5,862 nt of DNA from DASUPK01 sp036520315 (lineage in GTDB: Bacteria; Actinomycetota; Thermoleophilia; Solirubrobacterales; 70-9). The stretch is from assembly GCA_036520315.1 (NCBI GenBank), contig DATDJZ010000154.1, positions 1 to 5,862 of the forward strand, written 5' to 3'. Each line of letters opens with the position of its first letter. Positions within the stretch are counted from its first letter, which is position 1. Below are positions 1-5,862 of this stretch, piece by piece. The position numbers were made by a program, and so were the translations under genes. Below the pieces are notes generated by a model, which searched no databases, was not told the origin of the DNA, and saw only the letters and a list, made by a program, of their open reading frames with translations.

Positions 1-668
1 GCTCGCGGGTCGTCCGGGTTCATGAAGGTGGACCCGAAGGTCTTGATTCCCGACGGCTGGGCCTCCTTCCGCCTGCGCCGCATCTCGCCCATGGTGGCCT
101 TCACGTCGGCCGGATCCGCCTGGGAGAGGGCGAAGCCCGCCCCGGTCACCACCTCGTGATCGCCGAGATCGGAGCCGCGGTAGCGAAGCCCGAGATCCTC
201 CGGCCGCCGGCTCTTCGAACCGGCGGCGGTGCAGACCGTGACGACGTCCAGCACCCTGCCCAGCTCGCCCCCGTAGGCGTTGGCGTTCATCCTGACCGCC
301 CCGCCGACCGTGCCCGGGATGTTGACTCCGAACTCGAGTCCGGCCAGGCCCCAGCCGGCCGCCCGCGCCGCTGCCGAGGGGAGGCGCGCCCCGCCTCCGC
401 AGAGAACGGTGGTTCCCTCCCGCTCGATCCGCGTCAGGTCACCGGCCAGCTTGATCACCAGGCCACGGAAGCCGTCGTCCGAGATCAGCAGGTTCGAACC
501 AGAGCCGACAACCCCGAGGGCGAGGCCCTCCCTCTCCGTCCAGGCCAGCAGGTCGATCACCTCCTGCTGGGAGGAGGGGCGAGCGAGGAAGTCGGCGGAA
601 CCCCCGGCCCGCACCGTGGTGAGACGCGCCAGGGCGTAGTCGCGCTCAATGCCGGGCGGAGTGCTCAC
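1..668 (-). CDS. murB: UDP-N-acetylenolpyruvoylglucosamine reductase (MurB), 3' end cut by window edge
   Basis: This is the FAD- and NADPH-dependent cytoplasmic enzyme that reduces UDP-GlcNAc-enolpyruvate to UDP-MurNAc, the last step in making the muramic acid precursor. I translated 222 codons by hand from a GTG at 668-666. The FAD-domain signature GSGSNLL lies at residues 55-61, and IPGTVGGAVRMNA at 117-129. The YRGS motif at 163-166 carries the active-site Arg (R164), and GSTFMNP at 212-218 carries the proton-donor Ser (S213). The family usually reads GSxFKNP, so Met216 replaces a usual Lys. About 70-80 C-terminal residues, including the last active-site Glu region, should lie beyond coordinate 1. 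The GTG overlaps the murC stop in a GTGA and is preceded by a purine-rich run. No better start exists before the conserved LTTVRAGG at 16-23. The identity is secure; the exact C-terminus is unseen. Confidence 0.96.
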   Translation of the reverse strand, partial: MSTPPGIERDYALARLTTVRAGGSADFLARPSSQQEVIDLLAWTEREGLALGVVGSGSNLLISDDGFRGLVIKLAGDLTRIEREGTTVLCGGGARLPSAAARAAGWGLAGLEFGVNIPGTVGGAVRMNANAYGGELGRVLDVVTVCTAAGSKSRRPEDLGLRYRGSDLGDHEVVTGAGFALSQADPADVKATMGEMRRRRKEAQPSGIKTFGSTFMNPDDPR

Positions 669-2056
669 TCCTCCCCTCTTCCGTCCACCAGAGCCTCGGC
701 GAGCTTGTGGATGTCGCCGGCGCCGATCGTGATCAGCAGGTCCCCCTCCCGCAACCGCGGTGCGAGCGCCTCAGCAGCCTGTTCGGCCGTGGGAAGCCAC
801 CAGACGGGGGCCCCTCCGGCGCGATCGGCCGCCTCCGCGGCGACCATCAGTCCGCTGACCCCGGCGAATGGCCCGACCGGCTCCTCGCGCGCCGGATAGA
901 CGTCGAGGACGGCGACCTCATCGGCAGCGGCCAGCGCCGCCCCGAGCTCAGGGGCGAGCGCCTTGGTGCGTGAGTAGAGATGGGGCTGGAAGGCCGCGAT
1001 CAGCCGGCGCGGCTCGAGCTCCCGAGCCGCCTCGAGGGTGGCCGAGACCTCCGTCGGATGGTGGGCGTAGTCGTCGTAGATCCGGACGCCGTCGTGCTCC
1101 CCCTTGAGCTCGAGCCTGCGCGCCACACCGGGGAAGTCGCCGAGCGCCTGTGCGCAGCGCTCGGCGTCGAAGCCGGCCAGGGACGCCGAGGCGAGGGCGG
1201 CGAGGGCGTTGGCGACGTTGTGCCGCCCATGAACGGGCAGTGACACCTGGACGTCGAGGCCGGCACCCCGAGCGCGGAACCGGACGCCTCTCGGGTCGGT
1301 TTGGATTTCGCTCGCCACCAGGTCTGCCTCCGGCACCGGCTCGCCGGGGTCGGCTTCCACCGCGAAGCGCACCACGCGCTGAGCTTCCCGCCCGGGCAGG
1401 CGGACGTCGGCTCCGCACACCACACCCACCGCGGGGGCGGTGAACGCGGCGAAGGCCTCGGCCAGTTCGGCCAGCGAGCTCCAGCGGGAGTGGTGGTCGA
1501 GCTCCAGGTTGGTGACGACCGCGACCTCGGGGCGGAGCTTGAGGAAGCTGGCATCGCTTTCGTCGGCCTCGGCCACCACCCACTCGCCGTCCCCCCAGCC
1601 CGCGTTGGCGGGTTCCCCGTCCGGCCCGGCCCCGGGCAGCTCTCCTCCCAGGAAGAACGCCGGGTCGGCTCCGATCGCACGGAGGGCCCAGACGCACATC
1701 GCTGTCGTCGTCGTCTTGCCGTGCGTGCCCGCCACGGCGAGCAGACGCCGCTGGGAGGAGAGCTCCGCCAGCAGCTCGCCGCGATGGATCACGGTCTGGC
1801 CGCGTTCCCGGGCTCGGACCAGCTCCGGGTTGTCCTCCGGCACGGCCGTCGAGACGACCGCCTCCGCCTCGGCCGGGACGTGCTCAGGATCATGGCCGAG
1901 CCACGGTTCGATCCCAGCGGCGCGCAGCCGCTCCAGGTAGGAGGACTCGGCGCGATCGGATCCGGTCACCTCGGCCCCCAGTTGTCTCGCCACCAGCGCC
2001 AGGCCGCTCATGCCGGCGCCCCCGATCGCGATGAAGTGGAGCCTGCGGCCCTTCAT
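665..2056 (-). CDS. murC: UDP-N-acetylmuramate--L-alanine ligase (MurC)
   Basis: MurC is the cytoplasmic ATP-dependent Mur ligase that adds L-Ala to UDP-MurNAc, the first residue of the stem peptide. The 463-residue product has all three Mur-ligase domains. The N-terminal UDP-binding loop AIGGAGMSG is at 10-18. The central ATPase has P-loop AGTHGKTTTT at 109-118 (K114), EADESD at 163-168, NLELDHH at 183-189 and GRHNVANALAA at 277-287. The C-terminal domain has FPGVARRLE at 308-316, YDDYAHHPTEV at 327-337 and QPHLYSRT at 357-364. The DDYAHHP and HxYSRT motifs separate MurC from MurD, MurE and MurF. I chose the ATG at 2056. It follows the murG stop by 4 bases and has a GAGGTGG about 8 bases upstream. 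An upstream in-frame ATG at 2113 would add 19 residues lying inside murG, with no ribosome site. The length is normal for the family. Confidence 0.97.
   Translation of the reverse strand: MKGRRLHFIAIGGAGMSGLALVARQLGAEVTGSDRAESSYLERLRAAGIEPWLGHDPEHVPAEAEAVVSTAVPEDNPELVRARERGQTVIHRGELLAELSSQRRLLAVAGTHGKTTTTAMCVWALRAIGADPAFFLGGELPGAGPDGEPANAGWGDGEWVVAEADESDASFLKLRPEVAVVTNLELDHHSRWSSLAELAEAFAAFTAPAVGVVCGADVRLPGREAQRVVRFAVEADPGEPVPEADLVASEIQTDPRGVRFRARGAGLDVQVSLPVHGRHNVANALAALASASLAGFDAERCAQALGDFPGVARRLELKGEHDGVRIYDDYAHHPTEVSATLEAARELEPRRLIAAFQPHLYSRTKALAPELGAALAAADEVAVLDVYPAREEPVGPFAGVSGLMVAAEAADRAGGAPVWWLPTAEQAAEALAPRLREGDLLITIGAGDIHKLAEALVDGRGEE
670..678 (-). promoter_or_regulatory. Probable ribosome binding site of murB
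   Basis: A purine run GAGGGGAGG ends one base before the murB GTG at 668, inside the last codons of murC. The first GAGG sits 6 bases from the start and is the more likely pairing site. The GGAGG at the end of the run is only 1 base away. Confidence 0.5.
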
Positions 2057-2060
2057 CTCC

Positions 2061-3167
2061 TCAGCCACCTCTTGCGGCCTCCAGGATCTCACTTGCAATC
2101 CTGTCCGCGGCATCGGGCTTAGCCAGCCGCCGGGCTGCGATCGACATCGAGCGGAGGCGATCCTCGTCGGCGAGCAGCTCAGCGATCACGGCGCTCAGGC
2201 TCAGGGCGGTGAGCTCGCCGTCCTGGATGACCACGGCCGCCCCGGCCTCGGCCATCCACCGTGCGTTGGTGGTCTGGTGGTCGCCGGTCGCGTGCGGGTA
2301 CGGGACCAGAATCGCCGGGCGGCCTGCTGCTGCGATCTCCATCACCGATCCGCCCGCGCGGGCGACGACGAGGTCGGCCGCGGCCAGGACGTCACCGAGG
2401 TTCGGCTCGTACTGCAGGAGCGTGTAGCGCTCGGGGCTGCCCTGCTCCTCCCAGCGCCGCCGCAACTCGGGATAGTCGCGACGCCCCGCCACGTGGACGA
2501 CCCAGGGTTCGCCGACGTGATCGTGGGGAAGGCCGCGCTCGAGACGGGTGAACGCGTCGAAGGCGGCGAGGTTGATCGACCGCGCCCCGAGGCTGCCCCC
2601 GATGATCGTCAGGCAGTCGGCCGGCCCCGGAATGCCGAAGCGCCGGCGCGCCACCGTCGGGTCGGCCTCGAGCACGGCCCGCGGCACCGGCCGGCCGGTA
2701 ACCACGTAGGGGCCGCCGTCGCGGCCTGGGATCGGGAAGGCGAGGCAGACCCGGCGGGCGCGGCGCGCCAGCAGCCGGTTCGCGAGACCGAGGTGGCTGT
2801 CGGCCTCGGTGAGCACCAGCGGCAATCCCATCCTCACCGCCGCCAGCCCGACGGGGCCCGCCACGTATCCGCCGCCCCCGAGGACGACGTCGGCCCGCCG
2901 TGAGCCGAGCAGGCGCCGCGCGGCGCCCACCGCCCGGACGGCTCGGCCTGCCGCGATGGCCGCCTTCAGCGGGTTGCGCCGGTCCAGTCCGCTGACCCGC
3001 AGGTAATCGATCTCGTAGCCGGCGGCGGGGACGAGGTCCGCCTCGGCGCGCTCGCGAGTGCCGAGGAAGCTGACCTCTGCGCCCTCAGCGCGAAGCGCGT
3101 CGGCGACGGCGATCGCCGGCACGACGTGCCCCGCCGTGCCGCCGGCCGCTATCACGACTCGTGCCAC
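2061..3167 (-). CDS. murG: UDP-GlcNAc:lipid I N-acetylglucosaminyltransferase (MurG)
   Basis: MurG is a GT28-family, GT-B-fold enzyme at the inner membrane face that transfers GlcNAc from UDP-GlcNAc to lipid I to make lipid II. The 368-residue product has the N-terminal glycine loop GGTAGH at 9-14, with the conserved His14, and GGGGYVAGP at 97-105. Its donor half has GGSLGARSIN at 190-199, RAGGSVMEI at 270-278 (Glu277, the usual ribose-contact Glu) and HQTTNA at 297-302. The region that usually reads HEQNxxxGLxN is TEADSHLGLAN at 120-130, so the His and Asn of the first motif are changed while the GLxN part remains. I chose the GTG at 3167 because it puts the first beta strand (ARVVIAAGG) at the N-terminus as in the family. 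A TTG at 3245 would add 26 unmatched residues. The start lies 83 bases inside the open frame of ftsW. The function is well supported despite the motif drift. Confidence 0.95.
   Translation of the reverse strand: MARVVIAAGGTAGHVVPAIAVADALRAEGAEVSFLGTRERAEADLVPAAGYEIDYLRVSGLDRRNPLKAAIAAGRAVRAVGAARRLLGSRRADVVLGGGGYVAGPVGLAAVRMGLPLVLTEADSHLGLANRLLARRARRVCLAFPIPGRDGGPYVVTGRPVPRAVLEADPTVARRRFGIPGPADCLTIIGGSLGARSINLAAFDAFTRLERGLPHDHVGEPWVVHVAGRRDYPELRRRWEEQGSPERYTLLQYEPNLGDVLAAADLVVARAGGSVMEIAAAGRPAILVPYPHATGDHQTTNARWMAEAGAAVVIQDGELTALSLSAVIAELLADEDRLRSMSIAARRLAKPDAADRIASEILEAARGG
2065..2071 (-). promoter_or_regulatory. Probable ribosome binding site of murC
   Basis: A GAGGTGG covers the final codons of murG, 8 bases before the murC ATG at 2056. 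It decides for that ATG over the in-frame ATG at 2113, which has no purine-rich stretch ahead of it. A second GAGGAG abuts the ATG itself but is too close to serve well. Confidence 0.6.
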
Positions 3168-4440
3168 TTGCTGCGCGCTTCCTCCTCGTATTACGGGTTG
3201 CTCCTCGGTTCCCTCGGAGCACCCTCGCACTACGGCCCTCGACAACGCGCAGTCTCGCAGGGCCCTCGGCCGTGCGCCCGCCGCGCGAGCGGCTGGATCC
3301 GGTGCGCCCGGAGTTGGCGGCCCGAGCGGGCCGGCGCGCGACGTTCAGGATCAGCCCGGCGGCCGCGAGCGTCATCACCAGGCTGGTGCCGCCGTAGGAG
3401 ACGAACGGCAGCGGAACGCCGGTCAACGGAGCGAGCCCGAGCACGGCGAACAGGTTGAGGGCGGCCTGGGCCATGACCAGCGAGGTCAGGCCCGCCGCGA
3501 GCAACTTGCTGAAGCGATCACGGGCGCGGTGTGCCGCCCTGAACCCCGCGTAGCCGAACATCCCGAAGAGCCCGATCAGCACGAACATGCCGGCCAGACC
3601 GAGCTCCTCGCCGATCACCGCGGCCACCATGTCCGTGTGGGCCTCCGGCAGGTAGGAAGCCTTCTGCACGCTCGCGCCCAGGCCGACGCCGAAGAGGCCT
3701 CCGGACCCGATCGCGATCGTCGCCTGCTTCGCCTGGAACCCCGTCCCGCTGGTGTCGCTGTTCGGATGGAGGAAGCCGGTCAGGCGCGCCTCCTGGTAGG
3801 GGTGGGTGGCGATCATCCCGACGCCGATCACCGCGATGGCGATCCCGACGGGTGCCAGGGTCCGTGCCCGCACGCCGCCCAGAAAGAGAACGCAGCAGAC
3901 CGCGGCTGAGGCGACTATCGAGGTACCGAGGTCGGGCTCCTTCGCGATCATCAACAGCGCGAGGCCGACGATCAGCAGGTAGGGCCCGAGGCCGGACAGG
4001 GTCGCGGCTCGCTTCGGCTCCTTCGCGAGCAGGAAGGCCCCGTAGAGGACCAGGGCGAGCTTCGCCAGCTCGGACGGCTGGAACTGGAGCAGCCCGGCGC
4101 CGACCCAGCGCTGCGAGCCGTTCACCGTGTGGCCCACGCCGGGGAGCAGGACCGCGAAGAGCAGGAACATCGCGGTCCCCAGGAGCAGCGGCGTCAGCGT
4201 CCTGACCGCGGCCACGCCGCGGACGGCGGCGATCCTCATCACCACCAGGCCGATCGCGCCGAAGAGCAGGGTCCGCTCGAGGTAGTAGAAGCCGCTGCCG
4301 CCGTGGTTGAGCAGAGATCGCGCCGAGCTGGCGCTGAACACCATCACCGCGCCAAAGGCGAGCAGGCAGAGCGTGGCGGTCAGCAGCAGCGAGTACTCGA
4401 GCGGCGGCGCCGCCTGCTTGCTCTTCGCCTGAGCCCTCAC
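3085..4440 (-). CDS. ftsW: SEDS-family septal peptidoglycan glycosyltransferase FtsW, with long basic C-terminal tail
   Basis: This is a polytopic membrane protein of the SEDS (FtsW/RodA/SpoVE) family, which polymerises lipid II into glycan strands with a partner class B PBP. The 451-residue product shows about ten hydrophobic segments between residues 16 and 368. Family motifs are NGSQRW at 107-112, FQPSELAK at 120-127, EPDLGTS at 168-174, PEAHTD at 265-270 (Asp270 matches the catalytic Asp of the family), IGEELG at 276-281 and LPFVSYGGTS at 344-353. Its place between murD and murG argues for FtsW over RodA. The GTG start overlaps the murD stop in a GTGA and has GGAGG 7 bases upstream. After the last membrane segment an 83-residue tail follows with 28 Arg and only 4 acidic residues. 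Its last 26 or so residues are read from DNA that also encodes the murG N-terminus. The core is certain; the natural C-terminus is less so. Confidence 0.94.
   Translation of the reverse strand: MRAQAKSKQAAPPLEYSLLLTATLCLLAFGAVMVFSASSARSLLNHGGSGFYYLERTLLFGAIGLVVMRIAAVRGVAAVRTLTPLLLGTAMFLLFAVLLPGVGHTVNGSQRWVGAGLLQFQPSELAKLALVLYGAFLLAKEPKRAATLSGLGPYLLIVGLALLMIAKEPDLGTSIVASAAVCCVLFLGGVRARTLAPVGIAIAVIGVGMIATHPYQEARLTGFLHPNSDTSGTGFQAKQATIAIGSGGLFGVGLGASVQKASYLPEAHTDMVAAVIGEELGLAGMFVLIGLFGMFGYAGFRAAHRARDRFSKLLAAGLTSLVMAQAALNLFAVLGLAPLTGVPLPFVSYGGTSLVMTLAAAGLILNVARRPARAANSGRTGSSRSRGGRTAEGPARLRVVEGRSARVLRGNRGATRNTRRKRAASGTSRDSGRRHGGARRAGDRRRRRASR
3181..3186 (-). promoter_or_regulatory. Probable ribosome binding site of murG
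   Basis: An AGGAGG lies within the ftsW tail coding sequence, 13 bases before the murG GTG at 3167. The spacing is longer than the usual 5-10 bases, but the match is strong. No other start codon in the murG frame lies between it and 3167, so it favours that start over the TTG at 3245. Confidence 0.6.
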
Positions 4441-5810
4441 CCCAACGCCTCCACCAGCTCGCGGAAGCGGTCCCCGCGTTCCTCGAAGTCCTTGAAGGCG
4501 TCGAAGCTCGCGCACGCCGGGGAGAGCAGAACCACCTCGCCCGGCCTGGCCTCGCCGGCCGCCGCCTCGACGGCCCGCTCCAGGGTCTCGACCACCGAGA
4601 TCTCGACGCCGGCCTCGGCGGCGGGAGCGAGCTCGGCCTCCATTCGGTCAGCGGCCTCGCCGATCAGATAGCAGGCGGCGCAGCGCTCGGCGACCACGGG
4701 CGCGAGCGGCTCGAAGCTCTCCTGTTTCGGTCGACCCCCGGCGATCAGCCGGACGCCGCCCTCGAATGCCCGGATTCCCGCCAGCGCGGACGTGACGTTG
4801 GTCGCCTTCGAGTCGTTGACGTAGAGCACCGCATCGCGCTCCCGCACCCGCTCGAGGCGGTGACGGACGCCCGGGAAGCTCCGCAGGCCTGCGGCGACGG
4901 CGTCGCGCGGCAGGCCCGACGCGATACCCGCGGCCGCCGCCGCCATCGCGTTCTCGACGTTGTGCGAGCCCAGCAGCTGCAGCTCGTCCTCCCGAATCAG
5001 CGGCTCATCGGCGGCGAAGATCACCCCGTCGCGGAGGCTGAGCTCGCAATCCGGGTCGGCAGCCTCGCCCTCGGCGGGGCAGAAGCGGACCAGGCGGGCG
5101 CAACCCCCGAGGTCGCGCCCTCGCAGCTCCTCCGTGTCGCCGTTGTAGACGGCGACGTCGTCGTTGCCCTGGTTGGCGAAGATCCTCAGCTTCGCCTCCA
5201 GGTAGTTCTCGAGGGTGCCGTGGCGGTCGAGGTGGTCGGGCGCGACGTTGATGAAGACCGCGCACTCCGGGCTGAAGTAGGTGGTGTCCTCGAGCTGGAA
5301 GCTCGACGCCTCGCAGACCACGGTCGCGTCGGCGTCGACCGCCCCCACCAGCGAGGCCAGCGGCGTACCGACGTTGCCCGCCACCGCCACCGGCCTGCCG
5401 GCAGTGCGGTGGAGGTGACCGATCAGCTCGCTGGTCGTGGTTTTCCCGTTCGTCCCGGTGACCGCGCAGAAGGCGTTCGGGATCAGCCGCCAGGCGAGCT
5501 CGAGCTCGCCGGTGACCTCGATGCCCCGTTCCCTGGCCGCCACGACCACGGGCGCGTCCTGCGGCACGCCGGGGCTCTTGACCAGCGTTCGGGCACGATC
5601 GAGTTGCCGTGTTCCATCCACGCCCAAGCTCACTTCGACGCCCGCCTGCTCCAGCCCTGCCGCCTCCTCGGGGCTGCCTGAATCCACGCCGATGACCGTC
5701 TCGCCGCGCTCGGCGAGCACGCTTGCGACCGCTGCCCCCGAGCGCGCCAAACCGACTATCAGGAACGGCCCGCGGGGCAGCGGCGGGCGCGGTTTCATGC
5801 CTGAGTTCAC
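4437..5810 (-). CDS. murD: UDP-N-acetylmuramoyl-L-alanine--D-glutamate ligase (MurD)
   Basis: MurD is the cytoplasmic Mur ligase that adds D-Glu to UDP-MurNAc-L-Ala using ATP. The 457-residue product has N-terminal loop VGLARSG at 19-25 and P-loop GTNGKTTT at 119-126 (K123). It also has EASSFQL at 167-173, NVAPDHLDRHG at 188-198 and a YLEAKLRI segment whose Lys207 matches the carbamylated Lys of the family. GSHNVENAMAA at 281-291, FPGVRHRLE at 312-320 and YVNDSKATN at 330-338 follow. SPACASFDAFKDF at 430-442 holds the Ser and Phe that contact D-Glu in E. coli MurD. The usual GGxDKG-like turn reads GGRPK at 358-362, with Lys362 kept. The start is either the GTG at 5810, which overlaps an upstream TGA in a GTGA as at two other junctions here, or the ATG at 5798, four codons in. 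Neither has a strong ribosome site. An in-frame TAG at 5837-5835 rules out a longer protein. Confidence 0.96.
   Translation of the reverse strand: MNSGMKPRPPLPRGPFLIVGLARSGAAVASVLAERGETVIGVDSGSPEEAAGLEQAGVEVSLGVDGTRQLDRARTLVKSPGVPQDAPVVVAARERGIEVTGELELAWRLIPNAFCAVTGTNGKTTTSELIGHLHRTAGRPVAVAGNVGTPLASLVGAVDADATVVCEASSFQLEDTTYFSPECAVFINVAPDHLDRHGTLENYLEAKLRIFANQGNDDVAVYNGDTEELRGRDLGGCARLVRFCPAEGEAADPDCELSLRDGVIFAADEPLIREDELQLLGSHNVENAMAAAAAGIASGLPRDAVAAGLRSFPGVRHRLERVRERDAVLYVNDSKATNVTSALAGIRAFEGGVRLIAGGRPKQESFEPLAPVVAERCAACYLIGEAADRMEAELAPAAEAGVEISVVETLERAVEAAAGEARPGEVVLLSPACASFDAFKDFEERGDRFRELVEALG
4448..4452 (-). promoter_or_regulatory. Ribosome binding site of ftsW
   Basis: A GGAGG lies inside the last codons of murD, 7 bases before the ftsW GTG at 4440. 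It is the best Shine-Dalgarno in the window. It supports the GTG start and coupled translation across the GTGA overlap. Confidence 0.75.
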
Positions 5811-5862
5811 ATAACCATCTTCGCCCTCGGCCGCCTACTCCCTGCGTGCCGGGGCGTGGCCC
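5811..5862 (-). other. Sequence upstream of murD, probably the 3' end of the preceding cluster gene
   Basis: These 52 bases lead into murD. In one frame they read 17 codons ending at a TGA (5809-5807) that overlaps the murD GTG in a GTGA. In another frame they end at a TAG at 5837-5835 after the residues GHAPARRE. Either could be the tail of the upstream gene. In dcw clusters of this order that gene is usually mraY, but no MraY motif is visible in so short a piece. No -10/-35 promoter pair stands out. Confidence 0.35.

Noticed and set aside
2057..2113. Upstream ATG that would extend murC by 19 residues
   Set aside because: The added stretch lies inside murG, has no ribosome site, and precedes the normal MurC N-terminus with no family match.
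1301..2122. Long plus-strand open frame of 273 codons
   Set aside because: It is antisense to murC, which has every family motif. High GC makes stop codons rare on the opposite strand, and the translation shows no recognisable domain.
2686..2699. Perfect 14-base palindrome, ACCGGCCGGCCGGT
   Set aside because: It lies inside murG in a very GC-rich context where CCGG runs are expected by chance. There is no partner site.
3168..3245. TTG start that would extend murG by 26 residues
   Set aside because: The extra residues do not resemble a MurG N-terminus. The strong AGGAGG at 3186-3181 lies downstream of the TTG and serves the GTG at 3167.
4441..4515. Upstream start that would extend ftsW by 25 residues
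   Set aside because: The extension is a shadow of the conserved murD C-terminus, while the GTG at 4440 has an ideal GGAGG and a GTGA overlap.
5381..5412. Hairpin-forming CCACCGC...GCGGTGG with an inner CCGGC/GCCGG stem
   Set aside because: It is inside murD coding sequence with no T-rich tract on either strand, so it is not a convincing terminator.
5493..5510. Perfect 18-base palindrome, GGCGAGCTCGAGCTCGCC
   Set aside because: It encodes G-E-L-E-L-A within murD. Alternating GAG and CTC codons create the symmetry by themselves, and it is far from any gene start, so an operator role is not supported.
4860..5681. Long plus-strand open frame of 273 codons
   Set aside because: It is antisense to murD, and the translation has the repetitive Arg/Gly/Val/Asp look of a GC-rich shadow frame.

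Overview
The window is a very GC-rich stretch of bacterial chromosome that is coding from end to end on the minus strand. It holds part of a dcw (division and cell wall) cluster. In transcription order, from high to low coordinates, the genes are murD, ftsW, murG, murC and the first three quarters of murB, which runs off the left edge. No RNA genes, mobile elements, CRISPR arrays or convincing terminators or promoters were seen, and no gene-free stretch exceeds about 50 bases. The long open frames on the plus strand are antisense shadows of these genes.

The five products act in one pathway. MurB and MurC work at the UDP-MurNAc stage: MurB reduces UDP-GlcNAc-enolpyruvate and MurC adds L-Ala. 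MurD then adds D-Glu. MurG makes lipid II from lipid I at the inner face of the membrane. FtsW is a SEDS-family glycan polymerase that uses lipid II at the division septum. The genes are packed as one translationally coupled operon. murD/ftsW and murC/murB each share a 4-base GTGA overlap, murG and murC are 4 bases apart, and murG begins inside the end of ftsW. The 52 bases before murD probably contain the end of the preceding gene (mraY would be expected), but too little is present to tell.

The organism is probably a high-GC actinobacterium. A Thermoleophilia/Solirubrobacterales-like lineage is my best guess, from base composition, the murD-ftsW-murG-murC-murB order and the style of the MurG and MurB motifs. 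This is inference, not a search result.

I see no new system here. The points most worth a second look are an arginine-rich FtsW tail that overlaps murG by 83 bases, a MurG whose usual HEQN acceptor-side motif reads TEAD, and a MurB with Met in place of the usual Lys in its GSxFKNP motif.
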